This document shows positions 1 through 11,148 of a DNA stretch of 64,000 bases, piece by piece; position 1 is the first letter of the stretch; each line of letters starts with the position of its first letter. The notes under the pieces are model-generated. The model saw nothing but the letters and a program-made list of their open reading frames with translations, had not been told where the DNA came from and ran no database searches. Position numbers and translations under genes: made by a program. Origin of the DNA: Locusta migratoria (lineage: Eukaryota > Arthropoda > Insecta > Orthoptera > Acrididae); NCBI GenBank assembly GCA_026315105.1, contig CM048744.1, positions 976,634,721-976,698,720 of the forward strand, read 5' to 3'.

Positions 1-1430
1 GATTCGTTCTGTGGGGGCTTGATAACCAGCCACAATCGGCCGGCCTGGATGATTAGGTTTGTGAATTTTAGGAAGAAGGTAGAAGGTAGGGGTGCGGGGT
101 GTTGGTGGAGTCATGAGTTTGATGGACTCAGGTGAAAGGTTTTGTAGGGGGCCTAAGGATCTGAGAATTCCCTGAAGCTCTGCCTGGACATCAGGAATGG
201 GGTCACCATGACAGACTTTGTAGGTAGTGTTGTCTGAAAGCTGACGCAGTCCCTCAGCCACATACTCCCGCCGATCAAGTACCACTGTCGTGTATCCCTT
301 GTCGGCGGGGAGAATGATGATGGAATGGTCAGCCTTCAGATCACGGATAGCTCGGGATTTAGCTGCGGTAATGCTGGGAGTAGGATTAAGGTTTTTCAGG
401 AAGGACTGAGAGGCAAGGTTGGAAGTAAGGAATTCCTGGAAGATTTGAAGGGGGTGATTTTGAGGAAGAGCGGGTGGGTCTCGCTGTGATGGGGGATGGA
501 ACTGTTCTAGGCAGGGTTAAATTTGAATGATGTCTTGGGGAACTGAATCATCAGGAGTAGGATTATTTTTCTTCGTGGCAAAGTGATATCTCCAGCCAAT
601 GTTACGAGTATAGGATAGTAGGTCTTTGACAAGGGCTGTCTGGTTGAATTTGGGAGTGGGACTAAAGGTGAGGCCTTTGGATAGGACGGAGGTTTCAGAT
701 TGGGAGAGAGGTTTAGAGGAGAGGTTGACTACTGAATTGGGATGTTGTGGTTCAGGATTGTGTGGATTAGGATTGTGAGGTTTGGGGGGGGGGGGGGGAG
801 TGGAGCTGGAAGTGGGAGATTGAGTAGATGGGAGAGACTGGGTTTCTGTGCCATAAGAGGAGCTTGAGATTTATTGGAGAGGTTGTTGAGGGAGAGTGTA
901 TTGCCTTTCCGGAGGTGGGTGACCAGGAGTTTGGATAGTTTTTTGAGGTGGAGGGTGGCATGCTGTTCCAGTTTTTGGTTGGCCTGTAAAAGGATGTTCT
1001 GAACTCTAGGTGTGGATGTGGGAGTGGAAAGGTTGAGGATTTTGATCAGGGATAGGAGTTGACAGGTGTGTTCATTGGCGGAGTTGAGGTATAGGTTAAG
1101 GATCCGGCGGGTGAGAACTGTGGATTGTTCTGTTTGGAATTGGTATAAGGCAGGATGAAAGGATGGGTTACAGCCAGAGATGGGAACTTTTAATGTGAGG
1201 CCCTTGGGGGTGATGCCAAATGTTAAACAAGCCTGAATGAAAAGAATGTGTGACCTTAATCTGGCAAGGGTAAAGGCATGATTGCGGAGGGAATATAAAT
1301 AAAATTTGATGGGGTCGATGTAGGGTGACATGTATAGTATGAAAAAGAAAAAAAAGGAAAACTGAACTGAATGGTGCAAAGAAAAAAAAAGTGAATAAAT
1401 AAAATATATATGGGAGAGATATAAAGGTGA
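1..1430 (-). mobile_element. Penelope-like element, N-terminal and early RT part (decayed)
   Basis: Reading the minus strand, the frame from about 1379 to 729 encodes a hydrophobic start followed by a basic, Leu-rich region. After a frameshift near the poly-G run at 781-800 the reading continues toward base 1 with motifs typical of PLE reverse transcriptases: a PADKG-like block near 310-290 and an LPKIHKP..PGRPIV-like block near 90-30. PLEs encode a reverse transcriptase joined to a GIY-YIG endonuclease; only the first part is here and the copy runs off the window edge. Several stops and shifts make it a pseudogene. The frame between 729 and 1379 belongs to the element and is not a host gene. 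Family assignment rests on motif recognition by eye. Confidence 0.65.
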
Positions 1431-1504
1431 TCAGATAGCAAAAGGAATTATTCAGATAGGAAAAAATAGAAAAAGTTGTTTGAGAGAGTAGTAGAAGAGA
1501 AACG

Positions 1505-1540
1505 TTGTTGAAACTGTGATCGATCACAGTTAGTCAACAA
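1505..1540. repeat. Near-perfect 36-base palindrome
   Basis: A 20-base perfect palindrome (1512-1531, centre GATC|GATC) is flanked by TTGTTGA at 1505-1511 and its complement TCAACAA at 1534-1540, with a two-base asymmetry. It lies just upstream (in PLE sense) of the PLE coding remnant and could be part of that element's 5' region or a protein-binding site; neither can be decided from the sequence. Confidence 0.6.
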
Positions 1541-4529
1541 TGTGATGCACAGGGGTGTGGCAGTTTCATGGGCGTCCAAACAGGTTATGGGGTGAAGAAA
1601 ATTTGGAAAAGATTTGCAAACCGTGTGAGAATGAAAGAAAAGTATACTGTAAGGATTCGTTCTGTAGTGGCAGAAAATGTTTGGAGGGTAAAAATAATCT
1701 GATGAATGAAAAGTAGTGAAAACGCGTAGAAAAAAGATCAGAAATGTTGGAAGAACAGACGGAAATATCGAAAAACAGGAATGGAAATAATCGCGAAGTT
1801 GCTACGAAATGCCGAAAATTGTTATGAAATGAAAACGTGTAGAAAAAGGATCACTGTGACAGGCACAAAAAGAAAACACTCATACACACAGAACTCAATG
1901 CCTGTCACAGCTCAACATGCATCTTTGCAGCAAGTTGTAAAATATCCTCAATATATTATTGAATTCAATATTCCCTGTTTTGAATTACTGCAAGGAGTGT
2001 TTTAGGGGAACAGTTAAAAAGATTTTTTTTCAGCATATGACAATACAAGAAAAGTTTGGGAAAAGAAAAACAAAAATATTGATACAGCAATACAGATATA
2101 TCAATTTTCAAGTCCGGCAACATATTCATTGTATCTTGTGCACAAACACCCACTCTTAAGTTGTCTCAAATATCAAACTGATCTATTACATAATACACAT
2201 ATGGATCATACTTTTAACAGCATACAACAAGAAAATAGTACCCAAAATAATGACACTTAAATATTAACCCAATACCCATTTCAAAAAATTACATATGTTT
2301 ATATTCTATGGCAGCTGTAATTTATCCATCTCCCTGACATCTGGTTTGAAAACAGCACACTATCCTGAGGTATCTGTATTACAAAAACAGGCTGGCTAAT
2401 GTGTTGATACATTTCATTAACTCCTATTCATTTATGTACTCTATTATTCCATAAATCCCAAGGATGGAGGAGAAGCTTCTAAGACTGTGACTAGAGACAT
2501 CATACACTATTGACAGCGTCTAATCAATTCTCTGTAACTGAAATTTAGATCTGCCAGTCCTAAACATTCTGTTTAGTTGGAGGAGGAATGGCTCATGTAT
2601 TCTTTTATTTTAACTACTGTATCTTCTTATTCCGGTGTTGCAAATAAAGTCCAGATTTTTGTTATTCTGAATGATGGTAATATGTGAATAGCATTTGTGG
2701 TTAATATCCTTGCAGTTAAAGTTTGGATTCAAATTTACTTTTGTGTACACAAATTAATCTTGTGCACTTGTCATTTTTCACAAATCACTATGCACACTTT
2801 TCTGAGTTGTCTGCCTACAAAGTAACTTATCAGGTTAATATGAAACCTGGGAGTTTAAATAAGTTGAAAAGAAGAGAATAACTATTGTGACATGGCTGAT
2901 AGCACTAAATTTTGAACAAGAAATATAATAAATAAAGTTAGTCTGCTTGAGCATCTTATATACACATTACTTTATAGAATAATGATTAGCACGTTTTTAT
3001 CTTGAATTCAGATCCAATCAGGTACAGATAACCTTTGTCATTTAGTCCCTTTCAAATTCAATCCATCCATCAGATTCAATCATGTGTGTTCCCCCTCTCC
3101 ATCTACTCTTTTTTGTTGTTGCAGGAGTATGCAATATTTGAAATACAATGGAAATTTTTTTTATGAAAGAGTAAGCATTTCAGATTTTATTAAAAATGGC
3201 TACATTCACCAGATCCTCTCAAAAGAGATTTTTGAAACACTAACTGTTGATGTATCTATCTTACATAAGTACTGCATCACATGTAAATATTAAAACTAAC
3301 AACTGTAAGAGCAGAGTAAACTTTATAGGCAACTAAAACAACATGAAACTTGTACTTGCACAAACAATATTAGAAAACTACCAAGTATAAATCATTGGAG
3401 CATCACATAATCAATCGTTATTTTGCAAATGTAAACACAAGCACACTAAACTGGACTTTGACTACACCTTCACAGTTTCAGAGCATACCTAATAGTCAAA
3501 AGTGAACTAACAGATTTAAATTTCATATAGAGGGCTAACTTTAAAATCTTTGTAACCACTATCTTATTTGGATCACTGCGATCAAGTTGGAGGCAGATTT
3601 TACTTCTTATTCTTTAGGAGGGGGCAGTTTTGAGAAGTTTCATTAACATATTTCTAAAATGGGGCACTGCACACCATTTATTTTTCAAAAAGTAAATTTC
3701 AAAATAAGATAACAATTGAAATGAGCTTTATGATAATAAGAGGAGCATTCTGTGCATTGATATCACAGGCATCATGTGACTCAAATGGAGTGTTTTAGAG
3801 GCCTTCAAATTATTTGAATTTCATTTTTAAGACTAAATTCACGGGGGAAGACATTTTATGAGCATAATATGACATAATTAACTATAAATAATGATTTTCA
3901 AAGAAGACTCAAATAGGCCCTACAGACTTTTGTACCAGAATATAAAACTCCATTCTGAATTTAGACAGGGGTTCTTACCATGTTTGGATATTATTTTTAC
4001 ACTTCTAGTATTGTGTTTGTGAATTTTGCACATAATCCTAATATTAACATAAATGCAATTACGAAAATGTATTGGTAAAGGGGGAAAAGGATTATATGGT
4101 CCCTGAAGAGACTTCTGCAAGAATAGGACTTTGACACTAATATTACTACACTCCTCTGTAACATACATTTTGTTAACAATTTAAATCTGCAGGTCAACAC
4201 AATGAGGGAGATATCTTTTCTGTTAACATCTGATGTGAAAGCATAAGGTGTCAACAGAGCAACAGTTATCAAACACTGTTCAATAAATATAAACCAATAG
4301 TGAAACCAAGACAATCCAAAAACACTTTAGGATCAGTGTACTTGCAGATGTATAACGAAAGTCATACCTACATACCGCACAGTACCATACAATAACGCCT
4401 ACATGCCGTGCTGGTACTCCTGCTTATGGCCACAGGCAGCAGTTGCTAGAGCCAGTTGAAGCACCTCAGTGTCACTATTGATACTCACACTGGGGATGAT
4501 ATTAAAATTTCTAACTGTGAATATCAGTA
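1541..4529. other. AT-rich DNA without recognised gene
   Basis: No coding frame with recognisable protein motifs was found. A 24-base motif (GAAAACG.GTAGAAAAA.GATCA) occurs at about 1718 and again near 1830, suggesting the tail of the adjacent PLE extends to about 1860. The rest is simple AT-rich sequence with short chance frames only. Confidence 0.5.
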
Positions 4530-4690
4530 ATGGAGGATAGGTAATAACTCACCGTAAAGAGGCTCGCTGAGCTGCTGACAGACAACAATATAGGATAATC
4601 ACATTCACACAACTTAAATTTTCGGCCATGGCCTTTGTCAGAAAAACAAACACATACATCCACGCAATCACTCAGACAACTACACACACG
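4530..4690 (-). mobile_element. PLE terminal fragment
   Basis: On the minus strand this segment shows a hammerhead-like core (4613-4644) and, 61 bases further, a splice-donor-like GTGAGT (4547-4552) followed by the shared tail ATTACCTATCC. The same module occurs near 39.4 kb. No protein coding part is attached. Confidence 0.5.
4613..4644 (-). ncRNA. Hammerhead-like motif, damaged core
   Basis: Order on the minus strand: UUU, CUGACAA, extra A, GGCCAUGGCC stem II, GAAA, AU, UU, AAG. The layout matches the intact copy at 39458-39489, but the conserved G8 of CUGANGA is A, so self-cleavage is not expected. Confidence 0.4.
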
Positions 4691-4929
4691 TCTGTGAATA
4701 GGCAGATCTGAGCTTTTTAATTAACTTACCTGCATGCTTCTACCACATCAAGATACCTAGGAGCTTGACATATGGACACCTGCATGGTCCATATTACTTT
4801 AAATAACCCACACACATGTGGTACAGTTACTAAGTTCCGAGATTTGACACCTGGAGGATACACCGACACAACTCCTAAGTTGTACACACTGCTGCATTAC
4901 ACGGCATTCACCTACACAGACCCACATGC

Positions 4930-5910
4930 ACCCTCAAAATAGTCGCCATAGGCCGAAATGCATGTTTGCTGACGTTGGTATAGCTAATGAAAGCACTACT
5001 GAAAGCAGTTGGCAGCAATGTCTTGTATGGCTTTCCTTGTTGCCATTCTGACAGCCAAACTCTGCACCCTCCTATGAATGCCTTCAGACAAAGAAAGAGA
5101 GAAAAAGATCACATGGTGTAAGATCAGGTGAGCACGAGGTGTGTGGCAAAATCATCACCTATTCCCTTGCAAGTTCTTCTTGGACAAGGACAGAGCAATG
5201 CGCAGGGGCATTGTCATGTAGCAATACGCTTTCAGCAAACTGCATCACAAACAGCAAAGGATTTCCTTGTAGTGGGTTTTGATTCCCAGTGTGCCATCTG
5301 GGAGGAATTCCATGTGAACAATTCCATTTGAATAAAAAAAACAGTTCTAGTATCACCTTGCCTTTTAACCTGTCTTGTGGTGGAACTTTCTGTCATGATG
5401 ATGATGGCATTTTCCAGGTGGCTGATTGTAGTTTCAGTTGTGAGTTGTAAAGGAAACAATATGTTCTGTCTCTACTTATTATCTGATTGAGAATTACCAG
5501 ATCATCATCCACTGATTAGCTAACCAAAAGTCACATTGTTCTTGTGACAGGATTCATGGCACACATGCTGGGTAACATGAGACATGTTGAGGACTTCCGT
5601 CAGAATTTTGTGGCAAGTACCAAGGCTGACCTCTAATGGTGCTGCTGCGGCAAGAGTGTCTACTGATTGGGAGCGATTACCATGAACCACTGTTGCAACT
5701 TCCTGAATCATGCATTCCATTCCAACTGTTCGTGGCTGACCAGTATGTACATATCTTCCAAACTGTTCTGTCCTTGCACAAAACTTGGGTACCACCTAAA
5801 CACAACATTGTGACTCAAAGCATCCTCACCACACACCTGCTGCATCATTTCAAACATTTTGGCAGCAGCTTTGCCCAATTTCTGGCAGAACTTTATCTTT
5901 GCCTGTTACT
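4930..5910 (-). pseudogene. mariner transposase remnant (SETMAR-type)
   Basis: Minus-strand translation, with several frameshifts and stops, reads through a mariner transposase: an N-terminal helix-turn-helix region (about 5910-5540, with QPRTV and NRSQSVDTLAAAA-like stretches), a central part (5459-5160) containing LLHDNAPAHCSVLVQEELA, which carries the second catalytic Asp, and a C-terminal part near 5000-4945 resembling NGFQ.CFQ.LY.RWQ.CI. The enzyme family cuts and joins transposon ends at TA sites with a D,D34D triad. The first Asp block and the third Asp region are disrupted. No terminal inverted repeats were identified. The copy is dead and lies beyond the 3' end of carboxypeptidase Q. 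Confidence 0.75.
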
Positions 5911-6265
5911 CTAACTATGGAAATTCAAAGCTTGACTGGTGCATAAAATTCACCATCACAACAACGACCATACATCTGCTTCCAGTGCAGGTACTCAACT
6001 GTCTCTTGGAGAGATGGGAGACTAACTGATATGATACCATACCATGACATCACCTATGTGTTATAGTGCACCATAGTGCCATCATGCGGGCAATCTAAGA
6101 ACTTATTGACTGTACCATATACATATATCATGATGCTAGGAAATATGGTTCCCTCCAAGCCAGCTTGATTTTGTAATACAAGTATTGCCCAACACTAAGT
6201 TCCATCAATGCTAAATGTGAGAAAATGAACAAAACTACTGTGAAATGAATCATCTGTGCATTAAA

Positions 6266-6289
6266 ACACACACACACACACACACACAC

Positions 6290-6340
<51 letters not shown>
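6266..6340. repeat. Compound (CA)n(GA)n microsatellite
   Basis: A run of CA repeats to about 6290 passes directly into GA repeats to 6340. Reading frames across it are artefacts of the repeat. It lies about 140 bases downstream of the carboxypeptidase Q stop codon and may be in the 3' untranslated region; I see no AATAAA between 6481 and here, only an AATAAG variant at 6383-6388 (minus strand). Confidence 0.9.
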
Positions 6341-6342
<2 letters not shown>

Positions 6343-6481
6343 ACACAACATGACCGACAGTGACAAACACATAATTAAATAACTTATTCATACATTTTAA
6401 CACAGAACAAAATACAACAATTTACACCAACATTTGTTATGAGGCCTGCAAGTCTCGTCCCTTGTGTGACACAGCATAGAA

Positions 6482-6734
6482 TTATTGTCTGGGAATGTCT
6501 TCACTCAAATCTGCAATGACATAGGCAACTGCAGCCCACACAGCAGTGCACAAGTCAAGAACATGCGGATCTTCCACAGTCATCATGTCTGCTGCTGAAT
6601 GATGGAACCAGAAATAATGTCCATTTTCATTCATTAAGCTTGACCCAGGCACATCTGTGTTTGTCCACAGGATAATATCTGATCCAACATATGGTTCAGT
6701 ACTGAATTTGGTGGCATTGATTGGCTTGAGAAGC
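6482..6734 (-). CDS. CPQ: Carboxypeptidase Q-like, coding exon 6 (C-terminus)
   Basis: Last coding exon, ending in TAA at 6482-6484. The acceptor is TTTCAG at 6735 onward; the first base completes a Lys codon left in phase 2 by exon 5. It encodes residues 407-477 region of a 477-residue protein in the order: LLKPINATKF, YVGSDI, a DVPGSSL block, then YFWFHHSAADMMT and a helical tail ending DLSEDIPRQ. In family M28 carboxypeptidase Q the first His of the HH pair (about residue 438 here) binds the second zinc ion, and the following loop shapes the active site. The match to animal carboxypeptidase Q is clear along the whole exon. The preceding intron (6735-18822) is 12.1 kb and carries an LTR element, mariner, SINE and PLE pieces. 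Confidence 0.9.
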
Positions 6735-7060
6735 CTGAAATTATGGGAAAAGATATTTAACAACTGTAATTCAACAATAATGCTATTAAACTGCAGTAAG
6801 ATGCAAAAACATCACACAGATAGAAGAAGACAGAAAGGTGGGTAAACTAAACATAAAAATACACAACATGCATCAATACTGCTTTGAAACCAGATACTAC
6901 CCACATGTAGTTAGTTTGCACAGTAAAGGAACTGGTAACAGTGTTAACACATGATTACTGATTTTTAATTTTAAAACATTTAAGTCTTTATCGTAGTACA
7001 AAATATGGAGATATAAGTAAAATACTGTAAGGCACTGCATATAAGGTACATGATGCAAGT

Positions 7061-7203
7061 TCAAATGTTTGTAAATCTTTGGACTTAACTATCGCAGTTA
7101 TCAGTCCCTAAGCCTACAAACTACTTAAACTAACCAAAGGAAACACACACACACACACACACCCATGCCCGAGGGAAGACTTGAACCTCCAACAGGGAGC
7201 AAC
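7061..7203 (-). mobile_element. tRNA-derived SINE, truncated copy
   Basis: Minus strand carries the SINE body (CTTAGGGACTGATAAC...AAGTC) and a truncated tRNA-like head with a recognisable B box remnant at about 7180-7195. A (CA)n run at 7144-7164 replaces the linker. Same family as the copies at 43.2, 49.6, 51.9, 54.1, 59.0, 60.7, 62.4 and 63.0 kb. Confidence 0.6.
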
Positions 7204-8049
7204 ATGATGCAAGTATTGTATATACTGTCCAAGGCAATGGGCAACGAAGCATGTGTTTCCAGAAATAGAATAATTTGGGAATTAAGTAAGTAGAAGAATA
7301 GCTCTTTCAGAAAGATTCACAGTGTGAAAAAAATCGAATGCAAATGACTGATAAAATCTCTTCCTTCTCCACCTATCTTTTAACAGTTTTCTTGTGGTTA
7401 CACCAGCAGAAAATTCAATAAACATTTTTCAGTTTTGGCAACAAAAAGGGTTTTGGGAAGCTGGTACAGTAGCTGGGCAAGCTACCTTTCTGGTTATTTT
7501 CTCGTGCAAACTGAGGTTTTTCTTATTTTTCCATACCTTGGTATGTCATACCTGCTCACATTTGATCAATTACAATCTAAAATTTGCCGTACTGTAGCTA
7601 GGCACAAATTTCCACATCTTTGTAATCTTAAGATTGCATGAAGCAAGTGTTCTATAACTTGAAAATTATGGACTTTTTCTCCCTTTTCTACAGCAGTTAT
7701 ATTGAAGCCTTTAGTTACAAATGACAATTTTATCAACATAGAAGTGATGGCTTTGATTCCATACAACTGATATAGTTGTCAATTTTCATCTGCTCTTTTT
7801 GGGGTGTGTAACTTAATGAAAGTATTGCATAACTGAGTTGTGTGTTGAGTATTCACTGCAGGCATGTTCTATCCATTAGTATCTTAGTGCCCTTGTAGTT
7901 TACAAATGTATTTAATATCTGCAAAAGATTCTAGAAAGCAACATTTACTCACATTTGAACTATCCCTTAATGAGTGGATAGTCAGAGATGAATAATATTG
8001 TACACATTTATCAACAAAGAATCTACTTAAATAATATATACCACCTGAA
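7204..8049. other. Intron DNA, nothing recognised
   Basis: AT-rich intron sequence of carboxypeptidase Q without motif-bearing frames or clear repeats. Confidence 0.5.
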
Positions 8050-8263
8050 ACTGAGCAATATATAAGGATAGTTTACAACTCACCGCAAATACGTACAACG
8101 AGCTGTGACAGGCACATGAAAGAGACTCACACATACAACACTTAGAACAGGAAGCCTGTGTGATGGTGGTGGCTACAGCATGTCTTATAGAGCATTAATA
8201 CTTATTAGATGGATCATAGGAATGGAGTTTAGAGGCAAGGATCAGGAGGCAAGCAAAACAAAT

Positions 8264-8328
<65 letters not shown>

Positions 8329-9060
8329 ATGGAATGGGTGTAGGATTGAAGAGACAGGAACTGTCGGGTGTGGAGAAAAAGGGGTTATCACAGGTTGAGG
8401 CCTGAATAATTTCAGGATCGGAGGATGTACTGTAGGGATAACTCCCATCCCTCTTGGTAGGCGGAACCAGATAGCTCTGGTTGTGAAGCAGCCATTGAAA
8501 TCAAGAATATGCTCTGCTGTATGTTGTGCCACATGGTGGTCTAACTTGTTTTTGTCCACGGTTTGGTGGTGACCTTTCACCCTAATGGACAGTTGGTTAG
8601 TCACCATGCCAATATAGAAAGCTGACCAGCAATTGCAATTACATGGTTGCTTTGACAGGGTAAGATAAGGCTGTGATGGGACTGGAATAGGAAACATTGG
8701 GTGGGTGGAATGGACAGATCTTGCAGCGAGGTCTTCCTTAGGTATACAATCTCTGTGGCAGTGGGCTGGGGTTCGGGGTGGCCTAGAATGTTATGGAGGT
8801 AGGAGGGCAACAGAATTCAAGGTTGTGTCATTTCCGGGCATGGAGACATAAAATCAAAATCTTGGTGGAGAAAGCATTTTAATTGTTCCAGTCCACAGTT
8901 ATACTAGATGACAAGGCATGTGTTCTTTTGTTGCTGGTTGCTGGTGGCAGAGGGAGGATTTGGGATGTGTTCGGATACGGCACTGGTTATCTGTTTGCAG
9001 ACTAGGATTTTGGGGTAGTCACTGCAGATACACCATCCAAGGTTGGATTGACTGAATGTG
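8050..9060 (-). mobile_element. PLE fragment with GIY-YIG endonuclease
   Basis: Minus strand, 5' to 3': a linker with several stops (9060-8700), then CNCWSAFYIGMVTNQLSIRVKGHHQTVD near 8640-8540, which is the GIY-YIG-type nuclease region with a Cys/His-rich lead-in, then HVAQHTAEHILDF, then the element's 3' region. A (TG)n run sits at 8266-8324 and the terminus has the splice-donor-like GTGAGT at 8078-8083 and tail AACTATCC. The hammerhead part expected between them is missing. In PLEs this nuclease nicks target DNA for integration. The frame at 8242-8697 spans coding and microsatellite and is not a separate gene. Confidence 0.65.
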
Positions 9061-9112
9061 TGTGTGTGGGGGGGGGGGGGGGGGGGTAAGGGGGGGTGAG
9101 GGGGGGGGGGGG
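9061..9112. repeat. G-rich simple sequence
   Basis: TG repeat followed by G runs of about 20, 7 and 13 bases on the plus strand, separated by TAA and TGA. It marks the junction between the PLE fragment and the mariner fragment. Confidence 0.85.
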
Positions 9113-9156
9113 TGAGAGGGAGGGTATCTTTTTATGTGAAAAAGATGGAAACTGTC

Positions 9157-9379
9157 AAAGTGTAGGTGCTATTGGCAGTTAATAGGATACATTACTATAC
9201 TCCTGAGATTAAAGAACAATCTAAACAATGGGTTATCAAGGAAGAATCTGCACCAAAAAAAAAGGCAAAGCCCAGTCATTCAGCCGAAAAGGTTATGGAG
9301 ACAGTCTTTTGGGATTCGCAAAGGATAACCCTCATTGTCTATCTGGAACAGGATAAAACTATTACAGGTGCATATTATT
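9157..9379 (+). pseudogene. mariner transposase, left piece (split by LTR element)
   Basis: The frame encodes IHYYTPEIKEQSKQWV, KVMETVFWDSQ and LEQDKTITGAYY in the order found in mariner transposases. The N-terminal third and the first catalytic Asp region are absent. The piece ends at TATT (9376-9379), the target duplication of the inserted LTR retrotransposon; reading resumes at 15672 after the element. Both pieces rejoin in frame across the target site, which shows that the LTR element came later. Confidence 0.8.
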
Positions 9380-9572
9380 TGTGGGGATCGATACTAAACA
9401 ACACTGGACAAGTGTAGTATCTTTGTGTGTTACGAAAGGTCTTTGCTGTAAGGAAGCGGAAACACCAGTTCCCGCCTGACTATTGTACAGTGTAAACGCG
9501 TAATAATAAAGTCAGTGTATAAAAGTTGGAGTGTCTCGTGTCTTATCCGACCCGATCCTATAGACCTCCACA
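9380..9572 (+). repeat. 5' LTR (193 bp)
   Basis: Begins TGTGGGGATC and ends TCCACA. It contains a TATA-like GTATAAAAG and an AATAAAG within about 25 bases of each other near the 3' third, so promoter and poly(A) signals overlap. It differs from the 3' LTR at position 11 of the LTR (G versus A) and near the end (C versus G). Confidence 0.93.
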
Positions 9573-9573
9573 T

Positions 9574-9585
9574 TGGTGACCCCGA
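9574..9585 (+). other. Primer-binding site, tRNA-Trp type
   Basis: TGGTGACCCCGA begins two bases after the LTR. It is complementary to the CCA end plus the last nine bases of insect tRNA-Trp, which would prime minus-strand DNA synthesis. Confidence 0.75.
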
Positions 9586-9690
9586 TCAAGTGTCGCTTTC
9601 AAGTTACCTCCCGAAGTGCTTTCCATCCGCGTCTACCGCGATATTCGTGCTCCCGCGTTTGCATGCCGCCTATTGTCCATACTGTGCACA

Positions 9691-11095
9691 ATGGCTTCAC
9701 CTAACCGACCTCCGCCGCCCCGGATTCTGCCGTCCCGTGAGTGTGCCACCACCCGCCGAATCCCGTTGAGGACAGCAAATTTCTTACAGCTCCGGGATTG
9801 CTACTCCGTGTGCAAACTTTGTCAGTATACCTGTGCCTACTATGCACTCCGGATTTGTTATCCCACAAAAATGCAATCTTACAAAGAACAGCAGTGCCGG
9901 AGAGGTTCTCTCCTCTACACCGAGGTTTCCTTCCGCTCCCACTAATGCAGCGGAATTTTTAAGGCTGAACTCTAGTCAACAGAACGCTACGGTATTTGAA
10001 AGGCCACCCGTTACGTATCACTCCGCGCCTGTTGAGCCTCGTGTGCAGGACACCTTTTTCGCCACAACGGATGTAAACAACGTGGGTAATACAGTTCATG
10101 AGGGTGCCTCGAACGTTTACGAGCCTAACTTCAGTGTTCCTGCGTCGGTCGGAAATGTTTTGAACACGAACAATGCGGCAGCCGGCGTTCAAACTCCTAA
10201 CCGTCAGCAGGGCAGTATTCATCCGCCACGCCAGTGGGACCCATCTACCCGACTTCCGACACACGATGTTGCCTCTGACACTCTGCACGCGAACACTTTT
10301 CACCAATTTTATAATGTGTCGCCGCAGTTTCTCCAGAATTCATCGCTTGCTAACAGGGACAATTCACTCGCACACACTGTTGTTCAACGGTTGGGTAACA
10401 TGCCCATGCTACCTCCTTTCAAACCTGCTCACCCAGAGTTTTGGTTTAACTTGGTAGAGCAAACTTTCAACGTTTACGGGCTTGATAACGACGCACGTTT
10501 TTACTGCCTTGTAAACCATCTTCACGAGCGCGTTGAATTAATCTACGACCTTGTCAATAACCCTCCCTCGACAGGGAAGTACACGGCAGCCAAGCAGACG
10601 ATTCTGCAACGTGTGTCCAAAACAAGGAGAGATAATGTCAGACAACTAATATATGAAGAGCATCTCGGCGACAGGTCTCCATCACAGTTGTGGCGATGCC
10701 TCCGTTTACTTGTCAGCGAACACGACTTGCCAAATGACACACTCACTGAGATTTGGACAGGAAAACTGCCTCTGCCTGTACAGACTGCAATCTCCGCTTA
10801 CGAGGACAGGTCAGTTAACGAACTCTTACGCGCTGCCGATAGAGTTCATTCCACCCGGCTACTTGAACTCCGCGCCAGCACTTCTAGACTGTCTAATACA
10901 AGGCCTGTCAAGTCAACTGCTAGACCGGCACCTTCATCTCAATGCAGCGACGGCGCTTCCGACTCCGCAGAAGAACATGGGTCGCAGCTTCCTCCGCCCC
11001 CAGCAATGACATACTGCTTCTTCCATTATAGATTTGGAGATGAAGCACGCAATTGCAAACCACCGCGCTCCTACCCAAACTACAATCGCAGGTAG
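9691..11095 (+). pseudogene. gag: gag of the LTR retrotransposon
   Basis: A likely native start is the ATG at 9691 (MASPNRPPPP...), whose frame stops early; the longer frame that carries the conserved Gag body is open from 9833 to the TAG at 11093. One frameshift between about 9720 and 9830 would explain this. The body (about 10400-10850) has the capsid-like signature of this group: PPF.P..P..WF..VE..F, then LGDRSPSQLWR and LP..VQ. Near the end (about 11010-11070) is a C-x2-H-x9-C zinc-knuckle-like motif of the CHCC type, but the last expected Cys is Arg, a single-base change. Gag packages the RNA and forms the particle. The N-terminal part is Ser/Pro/Asn-rich. Confidence 0.75.
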
Positions 11096-11148
11096 GCAGC
11101 AGCGCCACCTCCTGAAAACTAAACGAGTGCCACCCAACTTTACATTCT

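Noticed and set aside
6128..6403. 91-codon frame downstream of exon 6
   Set aside because: Made of Ser-Leu and Cys-Val repeats encoded by the microsatellite.
8242..8697. 151-codon minus-strand frame as a gene
   Set aside because: It is PLE endonuclease sequence continued through a CA/TG microsatellite.
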